Of a DNA stretch of 64,000 nt, positions 26,901-32,626 are shown in pieces. The position numbers and the translations under genes were made by a program. The stretch's first letter is position 1, and every line of letters starts with the position of its first letter. Origin of the DNA: Mytilus californianus (Eukaryota > Mollusca > Bivalvia > Mytilida > Mytilidae); NCBI RefSeq assembly GCF_021869535.1, contig NW_026262690.1, positions 84,613,995 through 84,677,994 of the forward strand, written 5' to 3'. The notes under the pieces are model-generated. The model searched no databases. It was not told the DNA's origin and saw only the letters and a program-made list of their open reading frames with translations.

Positions 26901-29454
26901 AGGGAAAATGTAACTGATTTTAGAAGCAGACCGTAAGAAACAAATGGAAAAATACATTTTAAATCATAATGTATATTCTTTGATAAAAATTTAAACAAGA
27001 ATGTGTCCATAGTACACGGATGCCTCACTCGCACTTTCATTTTCTATGTTCAGTGGACCGTAAAATTGGGGTCAAAACTCTAATTAGGCATTAAAATTAG
27101 AAAGATCATATCATTGGGAACATATGTACTAAGTTTCAAGTTGATTGGACATCAACTTCATCAAAAACTACCTTGACCAAAAACTTTAACCTGAAGTGGG
27201 ACAGACGGACGGACGAATGAACTGACGCACAGACCAGAAAACATAATGCCCCTACTACTATCGTAGTTGGGGCATTAAAAATAAAGAGGATTGTTGTTTT
27301 TATCATTTGTTTACTGTTAATTATCATTTCTTTGATATATCTAAAGTACTAATTATGCTTTTGTTAAGTAATTGTTGAGAAAACACTGAACAAGATATAT
27401 AACTATAAACAGACCTGAGGATCCAAGCCAAGTTCAAGGTAATACAAACTTACAGTTGGTGAATATATTACTTTGAGGAACAAATGGAACCCAAAAAGCA
27501 TGAATCAATCTTTAATTTAAAAAAAATGTAATGGATTATGACAAAACCACACGAGACACTAGTCTCATACCTGTCAACCTATGAAAATGAAAATGCAGGT
27601 CATGACCTGCATTGAAGAAGAAATTTCAGGTCATTACCCATACAAACTTTTTTTCAGTTGAATTTAAGTATTTAGGGGACATTTTTATATTTTAAATCAA
27701 AGTTTCCAAACAATGTTCACATGGTTAAGTATTAACTGAAAATAATTTAAAACTTTGCATTTATATGTCATTGAAAATATTAATGTATTATACTAAATCA
27801 ATACAAGCCAACCAATAATCCCTCTTCATATTTTAAACCAATTCATAAGCCATATTAACAACATACATGTACAGCTGTATGTAGTAGCATTCATTGATGT
27901 TAGTTGATATTGGAGTAACATAAAAAATTTAAGCATTTTAAGAAGTAGAGATGAAAAAATTAATTTTCAAAATATTAATTTTCTAATTGTTCTAAGGTAC
28001 AAATGTAGAAAAATAATAAAAAGTAATATTCTGATTTGTATTAGTATTCAATTTGCTTCAGATTTAATCTTTTTACAAAAAAAACATAAATTTAATGAGT
28101 ATATTGTGAAAGGTGACAAAAAAGGGGAAGTAACTCAAATTTTTTGTCAAACAACTTTGAAATACATAAATTATTTATGACCTTAAGCTAATTGGTGTTA
28201 ATTAAAAGTGTGTTTGACACCAAAGCTGTCAAGTGAAGCCGTGCTCTTAATGAGTCACTTAACTTGACAGTTTATACAGCTAGTTGAACTTCCTGTCCAA
28301 GAAGAATTACGAATTTGCCGGTATTTCAAAGGGTAATCACTTATGAAATCAGTCTAAAGGCCCAAGAATCTGGAGAAAACGGGGTCATTTTCTGAATTCT
28401 CTGGTTATTTAACTACCCGGCGGGTGATTAAAAAATCCTGGGTGGGGGGTTAAATTTACGGGTGTCACCCACAGGATATGGGTCAGTTGACAGGTATGTA
28501 GTCTCTGAAAAAAATACCTATTTACTTTAATATTACACAATAACTGTAAATGTGATTCAATCATTCTGAAAATTGCTGTCCACAATTATTTTATTTTCCA
28601 CAGTTATTCTTTAGACTTTTACAACCCATTATATTCTCTATTCTTTATATTTTTAATCATGTGTGACATAAGAAAAAGTCTTCTTGTTTCAGAGCATATA
28701 TGCACTCTCCGGCAAAATCGCTTTTTGTTAAATAATATTCCTTTTTGAAAACAAATTAACTTAGTCTTCTGTAAAACCAATTAATGATATACTTAATGTT
28801 AAGAACTATCTGAAATGTGTGGCTGAAACATCTCGAAAGCGGTCAGACAAGGTTTTACTTCAATGGAGGTCGCTCTCCTATACGGAAAGACGAGATTTTA
28901 CTGTCAATGGCAGTCACTATCCTATTTTGGTATTTTATATAGGATAGCGACTGCCATTGACAGTTAAACCTCATATGACCCACTTAACAAGCCCCTGTGC
29001 ATACAGTAGTGTTTGAGATGTAAACAGTCATTTTTGTAAACCTAAATTATCTAATAAAAGGTGGTATACTACAGAGACATATATATTATTATATACACAT
29101 GTGTAGATATATTGTGTATATATGTCTCTGTATATTATAATAGTCCCAGGTGGCATATATACGAATCTTTTGAATGTTTAAGCTATCTAATTCTACATTT
29201 TTGTTGGTATTGATTAGATCTGACAATATATCATGTTTTAACTTGAATAGTTTTCCTTACAGGCATATTAAGTGAGAACTGTGATTTTAATATTCCCGCC
29301 CCAGTGTACTCATGGCGGCTGAAAAGATCTAGACAAACACCGTCAATTAGTAAAACAACTGTTCGGAACGATATTTTGTAAACTCAATTATTCTATCACA
29401 TTACTTTACCTCTGAGTATTGTGAATGAGCTATATCAGAAGTAAAATCTGTCAT
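5843..29454 (-). CDS. bHLH and HMG-box protein, MEIOSIN (BHMG1)-like, 13 exons
   Basis: Spliced gene read on the minus strand. Exons: 29454-29410, 26745-26584, 25637-25510, 24927-24843, 23026-22993 (tentative), 22495-22452, 19694-19529, 17338-17277, 13554-13453, 12542-12233, 11698-11587, 8369-8280 and 5921-5843 (stop). All have AG/GT borders. With the tentative exon the sum is 1419 nt, 472 codons plus stop, with no frame break. Seen: a basic region RHRENERVRHHTLNKSM (residues 106-121) followed by CDRVPGLSPFMKETK, which fits a bHLH (E-R-x-R basic signature and a VPGLSP loop). The C-terminal exons carry HISKMMGHAWRQM and PYREKAKEYA, which match helices 2 and 3 of an HMG box. The middle (about 167-379) is polar, Ser/Pro/Thr-rich and probably disordered. 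Family knowledge: this domain pair is that of vertebrate MEIOSIN, the STRA8 partner that switches on meiotic genes. A nuclear, DNA-binding role in germ cells is inferred. Another bHLH/HMG family cannot be excluded without a search. Confidence 0.62.
6058..7248. mobile_element. Repeat with AGGTCTTTCC terminal inverted repeats
   Basis: It begins AAGGTCTTTCCTTTTT and ends AAAAGGAAAGACCT, an inverted terminal pair; the left end also forms a local hairpin. Inside, blocks such as CCAAAGGTCCTAGACCCAT and TTGACCTTGACCTTTGACC repeat about 340-360 bp apart. It has no coding capacity and sits in the last intron of the bHLH/HMG gene. Confidence 0.6.
8220..8240. repeat. Cytosine homopolymer run
   Basis: A run of about 15 C, then T and five more C, close to the exon at 8280-8369. 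It is a probable length-variable tract. Confidence 0.8.
8280..8369 (-). CDS. bHLH/HMG gene, exon 12 (HMG helix 2)
   Basis: 90 nt, residues 417-446, with acceptor ttttgtttcag|AGC and donor CTTATAG|gtatgt. It encodes VHTSHISKMMGHAWRQM followed by TSDDQFPY. The S-K-x-x-G-x-x-W spacing is the classical helix-2 signature of HMG boxes. Confidence 0.78.
8722..8962 (+). repeat. Dispersed repeat, ATGCCCC/GGGGCAT family
   Basis: Contains GATGCCCCAGCTAGCATATAA and TGTGTTTTGTGGTAATAAGC, then GGATGGACAAGGGTAACAC and ends TAGGGGCAT. It is related to 23331-24306 (plus) and 47862-48172 (minus). The related copies here give the undisrupted sequence of the site interrupted at 23458. Confidence 0.65.
9815..10790. 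repeat. 160-bp tandem array with GACGGGCG hairpin end
   Basis: CGGCGCGACATGTGAAAA recurs with variations at about 9900, 10060, 10217, 10380, 10536 and 10700. Each is followed by a C/T run and AAAAGTATACAGATCTT. The right end has GACAGACAGACGGACA and a CGTCCCGTCAA...TTGACGGGCG hairpin. Chance ORFs on the minus strand arise from this array. Confidence 0.75.
10838..11068. repeat. Fold-back element with CCAGTGGCAAATA arms
   Basis: The left arm TTGATTGTTGC...AACATCCAGTGGCAAATA and right arm TATTTGCCACTGGATGTTAG...AACAATCA are inverted. Related single or paired arms occur at about 22363-22415 and 59925-60110. It is a probable MITE. Confidence 0.55.
11587..11698 (-). CDS. bHLH/HMG gene, exon 11 (start of HMG box)
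   Basis: 112 nt, residues 380-416, with acceptor tactttttcag|TTG and donor TCAAG|gtacat. It encodes VDEDFMSYEPDIYRFHKSAA then SRRKKW. This stands where helix 1 of an HMG box would be, but lacks the usual PxNAF signature. Confidence 0.72.
12233..12542 (-). CDS. bHLH/HMG gene, exon 10 (Ser/Pro-rich)
   Basis: 310 nt, residues 277-379, the longest exon, with acceptor tttcattttag|GAT and donor GTCCAG|gtagta. It is rich in Ser-Pro and Thr-Pro motifs (for example ITPTKY, STPQRSP, ISPHRR, SSPSDRK), so it is a likely target of proline-directed kinases such as CDKs. No folded domain is apparent. Confidence 0.72.
12543..13010. repeat. 60-80 bp tandem repeat in intron
   Basis: The motifs GTGATTATCTCCCCTGTACA and CTGTAATGAAAAATAAGATAC alternate about seven times. 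The array lies between exons 9 and 10 of the bHLH/HMG gene, starting immediately next to the exon 10 acceptor. Confidence 0.7.
13453..13554 (-). CDS. bHLH/HMG gene, exon 9 (two competing donors)
   Basis: 102 nt, residues 243-276, with acceptor ttttttttag|AAT and distal donor CTATA|gtaagt. A second good donor, CTTG|gtaaga, sits 26 nt upstream (exon would end at 13479). The distal donor is chosen because it leaves phase 0, as exon 10 requires. The proximal donor would create an in-frame TAG immediately after the junction. Confidence 0.62.
15042..15949. mobile_element. TA-flanked DNA transposon remnant (pogo/mariner-like ends)
   Basis: The 908-bp element is bounded by TA on both sides. Its terminal inverted repeats match perfectly for 21 bases (CCGTAGAAAGGCTTG...) and extend further with one mismatch. 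Internally there is a second GGGGTGCGGACTAT motif near each end. Short reading frames include MKRSRIINKQFQLLFDDGK at about 15727, but no transposase is recognised. It is non-autonomous or a deletion derivative; the TA duplication suggests the Tc1/mariner/pogo superfamily. Confidence 0.75.
17277..17338 (-). CDS. bHLH/HMG gene, exon 8
   Basis: 62 nt, residues 222-242, with acceptor ttgttttcag|AGG and donor TATTTG|gtaata. It encodes an acidic segment EDIFLDDNACC then VPEHYEDPYL. The length and phases (1 in, 0 out) fit both neighbours. Confidence 0.65.
17387..18768 (+). repeat. Dispersed repeat, GAGGCTC/GCTCACC family, copy 2 with ~485-bp internal tandem
   Basis: It starts AAGAGGCTCTCAAGAGCCTG then TCGCTCACC and ends TTCGGAACGGTGAGCT. 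The block from AAACTGCATTTTACCCCTAT through CTTTGGTTTTTGAGATATAAG occurs two to three times at about 485-bp spacing. Non-coding, in the intron between exons 7 and 8. Confidence 0.75.
19207..19372. repeat. Small MITE with TACAGTCTAA ends
   Basis: Left end TACAGTCTAATATG and right end GGTTAGACTGTA are inverted. Internally AGTCACC/GGTGACC blocks are also inverted. It is similar in style to 21918-22298. Confidence 0.5.
19529..19694 (-). CDS. bHLH/HMG gene, exon 7
   Basis: 166 nt, residues 167-221, with acceptor gcatttgtag|GTG and donor AATG|gttagt. It begins VAPKNNKKMLIEKRRQK, which is basic and could act as a nuclear localisation signal, then becomes a Ser/Thr/Asp-rich stretch. Confidence 0.68.
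19762..20570. mobile_element. 809-bp fold-back element, arms of about 355 bp, TA-flanked
   Basis: Starts TTGCGAACCCAATGAAAG and ends in its reverse complement, with TA on both sides. The inverted arms continue for about 355 bp each, with small differences, around a loop of roughly 100 bp. It has no reading frame and would form a very long hairpin in the pre-mRNA, directly next to exon 7 of the bHLH/HMG gene. Confidence 0.8.
20581..20858 (+). repeat. Dispersed repeat, ACAAGAATGTGTCC...GGGGCAT, copy 1
   Basis: Starts TTAAACAAGAATGTGTCCAT and ends GTGGGGCAT. Near-identical to 26990-27275, with a more diverged copy at about 20975-21225. The GGACGAACG-rich segment near the 3' end is typical of the family. 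Confidence 0.75.
20975..21225 (+). repeat. Diverged copy of the ACAAGAATGTGTCC repeat
   Basis: Shares TTTCTATGTTCA, GTGCACTAAGTTTCAAGTTG, AAAAACTTTAACCT and GCACAGACCAGAAAAC with the copy immediately upstream. It lacks an intact GGGGCAT end. Confidence 0.55.
21918..22298. repeat. MITE with CAGTCAAACCTG-type ends
   Basis: Left end CAGTCAAACCTG is inverted relative to right end CATGTTTGACTG, with GGTGACC blocks inside. No coding capacity. Confidence 0.5.
22452..22495 (-). CDS. bHLH/HMG gene, exon 6
   Basis: 44 nt with acceptor atttaacag|AAC and donor GCGAAAG|gtaata. Only one of its three frames both stays open and exits in phase 0 for exon 7, giving EPAEKKEEITMIKRK. It is a lysine/glutamate-rich linker directly after the bHLH. 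Confidence 0.55.
22993..23026 (-). CDS. Tentative bHLH/HMG gene exon 5 (34 nt)
   Basis: This 34-nt segment has acceptor ttccattctag|CTG and a weak donor TTAATG|gtattg. It starts in phase 0 and ends in phase 1, exactly what is needed to join exon 4 (phase 0 out) to exon 6 (phase 1 in). It would encode LKIWKTLKNIN, placed where bHLH helix 2 is expected (KxxKLKxL pattern). It is an inference from phase and position; another exon in the 2.3-kb intron could serve instead. Confidence 0.3.
23331..24306 (+). repeat. ATGCCCC/GGGGCAT repeat split by a nested insertion
   Basis: It has the left part GATGCCCCCGCTTGCATATAA and the right part ACAAGGGTAACACTTAATGC ending GCGGGGGCAT. The family sequence is interrupted at 23458-24173 by another element. 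Confidence 0.7.
23458..24173. mobile_element. 716-bp element with CAGTCTGTGCCAAAC inverted ends
   Basis: The 15-bp terminal inverted repeats CAGTCTGTGCCAAAC and GTTTGGCACAGACTG are perfect. The element interrupts a repeat whose intact copy at 8722 reads GTGGTAATAAGC across the site. The flanks TTATAA and TAATAA suggest an imperfect 6-bp duplication. A 121-codon minus-strand frame (23817-23452) covers half of it and predicts hydrophobic segments, but I recognise no transposase. Superfamily unassigned. Confidence 0.7.
24843..24927 (-). CDS. bHLH/HMG gene, exon 4 (helix 1 and loop)
   Basis: 85 nt, residues 112 (split) to 140, with acceptor gattgcag|GG and donor ACAAAG|gtacac. It encodes VRHHTLNKSMKKVCDRVPGL then SPFMKETK, that is, helix 1 and the loop of the bHLH. 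It ends in phase 0, whereas the next confident exon (22495-22452) needs an incoming phase of 1. An exon in between is therefore required. Confidence 0.72.
25510..25637 (-). CDS. bHLH/HMG gene, exon 3 (basic region start)
   Basis: 128 nt, residues 70-111 plus two bases, with acceptor tatctgcag|AAA and donor GAAAG|gtatat. Its end encodes MMERHRENE, the start of the bHLH basic region. The basic DNA-contact residues continue into exon 4 across the intron. Confidence 0.75.
26584..26745 (-). CDS. bHLH/HMG gene, exon 2
   Basis: 162 nt, phase 0 at both ends, residues 16-69, with acceptor ttatttcag|CCA and donor CTCAG|gtaaaa. It encodes an acidic, aromatic segment including YIYDPMFCIHGGDIEDEESV. No known domain is recognised in it. 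Codons are clean across the exon, and both splice sites are strong. Confidence 0.7.
26990..27275 (+). repeat. Dispersed repeat, ACAAGAATGTGTCC...GGGGCAT, copy 2
   Basis: Starts TTTAAACAAGAATGTGTCC and ends TAGTTGGGGCAT, nearly identical to 20581-20858. It lies in the first intron of the bHLH/HMG gene. Confidence 0.75.
27566..28498. mobile_element. 933-bp DNA element with CATACCTGTCAAC ends and 6-bp duplication
   Basis: Starts CATACCTGTCAACCT and ends AGTTGACAGGTATG (13-bp inverted repeats). TAGTCT is directly repeated on both sides (27560-27565, 28499-28504). GGTCATGACC and the GGGTGTCACCC block give more internal symmetry. No transposase is seen. Confidence 0.7.
28900..28964. repeat. Strong hairpin, arms about 26 bp
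   Basis: ACTGTCAATGGCAGTC-ACTATCCTAT is followed after about 12 bp by its near-perfect reverse complement ATAGGATAGC-GACTGCCATTGACAGT. It is the end or centre of a diverged MITE; no gene is assigned. Confidence 0.6.
29410..29454 (-). CDS. bHLH/HMG gene, exon 1 (start codon)
   Basis: Encodes MTDFTSDIAHSQYSE (residues 1-15). The donor is CAGAG|gtaaag. The ATG was chosen because it opens an exon ending in phase 0, which joins exon 2 in frame, and because it faces the EML start codon 123 bp away. It is the least certain exon apart from exon 5, because short first exons have little internal evidence. Confidence 0.5.
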
Positions 29455-29577
29455 TTAAAAAATTGAAGAGTTCGAATACGAACTATTGAAATAAGTACGT
29501 TGGATTTTAGATATACCAAGCTGTTGAACACCAAACTGATGACGTTTTCCACACAGAAAGTGCGCTGAAAAGTGAAA
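29455..29577. promoter_or_regulatory. Candidate bidirectional promoter between the two genes
   Basis: Only 123 bp separate the divergent start codons of the bHLH/HMG gene (29454, minus) and EML first exon A (29578, plus). The interval contains a TGATGACG CRE-like half site and a small TTCGAATACGAA palindrome. No TATA box is apparent. Shared control is inferred from geometry alone. Confidence 0.4.
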
Positions 29578-29623
29578 ATGGATGAATCCACCGACTTTTC
29601 ATCTAGCATAGCTAATGGTGTCG
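29578..29623 (+). CDS. EML candidate first exon A
   Basis: 46 nt, ATG in a purine-rich context (gtgaaaATGG), encoding MDESTDFSSSIANGV, with donor GTCG|gtaata. Phase 1 out fits exon 44833 and creates Asp at the junction. The product resembles the short MDGF...SISAAS start that I recall for vertebrate EML proteins. It lies head-to-head with the bHLH/HMG gene start. Confidence 0.5.
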
Positions 29624-32594
29624 GTAATATATCCTTGTTAATATTTGCATGCACTTTAGTTTGTATTCATTCTTTTAAATGCATTTGTTTTATAAAACTG
29701 ACACTTGTGTGCAAGACCACGCCCATTAGTGGGCGGTGCATATGCATGACTGAGCTACCCTTATATAAAAAAAGGTACCAAATAATAAAGCAAATTTAGT
29801 TGACTTAGTTATAGTAGCTTACTTTGTTAGGGCATTTAGTGTGCATGATTTTAATGTCAGCATAAAAATGCAAAGACTTCTTTTGAATCTCAAATAAAAA
29901 GAATTAAGGTTCATGTGGACCCTTTGACTAAAATGGCTGCATTTATACCTCAAAATTTACTCTGAGGACAGACAAACCTGCGCATCTGGAAAAGTTTTAA
30001 GGCATAGCATGCCCTAGATAAATAAACTTCTAATGCATTGTATGTTTTAGAAAATTTAAAACTTAACTGGATTTAGCAGTGCACTTTTTTTCGTCCCTGC
30101 AGAAGATGATAAAATTAACAAACAGTTGAGTTTCACTTGATATGGTCCACTCAGGTACACAGTTTAAATCACCAATTATTGTCAGGTATCTATTGTCCAT
30201 CTATTGTCCATGTCAATCAAAACAGTTCACTTCAATTATTACCTGTGGGGAAGTTCTCAAACATCTTTCCCAACTTTGTTTATTTTGGCACCTTCTGGTG
30301 GAATGAAAAAAAGTGCACTGAAAAATCCGGTTAAGTTTTTTAATTTTCTAAAACACAAAATATATTTGAATTTTATTTATCTAGGGCATGCTATGCCTTA
30401 AAACTTTTCCAGATGCACAGGTTTGTCTGTACTCAGAGTAAATTTTGAGGTGAAAATGCAGCCATTTTAGACAAAGGGTCCACATGAACCTTAAAGAACT
30501 AATTAGAAGTAGATCCTGGCTGCTCTGATGATTCTACAAATTTGATAATCTATTATATTATTATTAACCTTTTGCCTCAGGCTCTCCTGTTCGGGTTACA
30601 GAATTAGTATTACCCAATTATTGTCAACATGGTCAATGGAGCAAAAGCACTTTCATTATTCAAATATAATAATGTCGTTTCTTTTCTACAAACTATACAT
30701 GCTATAATTCCTTGATAACGAATTAATTAACCAAATTTTTAGTATCTCTTATTGCACAGATGAGAATTTTCCATTTTTTACTAGAATTTTAACTTTAACA
30801 TTTGTTGCCTCTTAGTTCTTCTGTCAGTTTTAACTTCATCTAAATAAAATGTAAGTGTACACTAAAACTAAAAAACTGACAGTTCCTGCTCTTCTGGTAT
30901 TTCTTTTTAATATTTTGAACATTAAAAGATTAAATTTATGACTGTAAACCAATTTAAGATGTCTTTATTCCTGAACGTTTAAGTGCATTCAGTCTATTAG
31001 AAGTGTATGACTCACGGAATGCTCCAATGTCAGTATAAATAGGGCAGAATAATAAACCTGATAGTGAGTTAGGGATAGAGTTGTTTTATGGTATTGTGAG
31101 TAAATGATTCTAAAGCAGTTTCTCTTCAGCCCCTGAAATTAGTTTAAGGTTAGCTTGAAACATCAAGTTTGATGAATCTAAAAATATTCCAGTAGTATAA
31201 AAGGGGCATTATAGGCTTTTCATTCAAGAACATTGCAGTTACCATATATATATATGTTCCAGTTAAAAACTCATAAAAATACGAGGCTAGCTGTAAGAAA
31301 TGAACAACTAGTAAGTAGCCTTGTAAAATTAGACTTACTGCAAAATTTATATATGTCTCATTTAAGATAATAAATGGCAAGTGTCTGAAATCTGAAAATT
31401 ATAAAAAAATAAGGACATTCGGTATGATTTCCAATGAGAGAACTATTCACCCGAGTTCCAAATAAAGTGGTAATAAACTGTACGGCCTTCAACAATGAGA
31501 AAAACCAATATGGTATAGTAACTATGAAGGCACCTACATGAAAAATATGAATCAATTTAAACTAGAAAACTAACAGCCTATATTGTAACAAAATTTACGA
31601 AAGACAAATATGACAGTTGCCATTTTTAATTTCTAGAGAGTTAACTGCACAGAATCTTAATGCAATTACAAGGTTCTCTGACCAAGATCTCAGATTCTAA
31701 AGAACCAGCTAAAAGAAATAAAATATATGTATTTCTGTTCAAAATAAAATGTAGAGATTTATTATTGACAATGGTGACTGCAAGTTTAATTTTGTATATG
31801 TTTAATTGTGATAGAGAGAAAATACAAATTTCTATGAAACTGAACAAGTAGTTAGTTATAGGAAAATCAGATGTGAACACATGAAAGACTCTAACAGAGA
31901 TGTATCTTAACTTACAAAAACAAAACATTCTCTTAATAATTTTAATTAGATATAGGAAGATGTGGTATGAGTGCCAACTCCATTTTTCAATTTTTTTTAA
32001 ATATCCATTTTGCTGAACAAGTATACAATATTGTTTAGGGACCAGCTGAAGCCTCAGGGTGTTGGATTAACTTGCTGCACTGAAGGTCCATTGGTGGCCA
32101 TGGGCTGTTTTCAGCTCTTTGGTCGGGTTGTTGTCTCTTTGACACATTTCCCACGTTCCATTCTCTATTCTATTTTAGAATTTATCTGAGAACCTGATGG
32201 AATGTTTTGAATGGCCTTAAACAAAAATACTTGTGTTTTGCACCTGGTTTCCAGGTCATACATAGATTTCATTCTTGATATTTATCATCCAATATTTTAT
32301 TTTACCATGTATTGGATTGCATTGTACTAATGCTGCAGTCAATTGAATCAATGTATGAAAATATTTCTTTTGTTAATTAATGGGTATCAGCATACGTACA
32401 TTAACGCTGAATTTCTTCAGAACTTTAAATGTTTTAATTTCTGATAATCTATATGCTAGAAGGGTTCAGTCATAGTCCACATGATAAAAGGTTATAGATC
32501 CCTCATATCAAGTCTACATGGAGAGATACATGTACTTTTTATACGACCGCAAAAATTAAAAATTTTTTGGTCGTATATTGGTATGACGTTGGCG

Positions 32595-32626
<32 letters not shown>

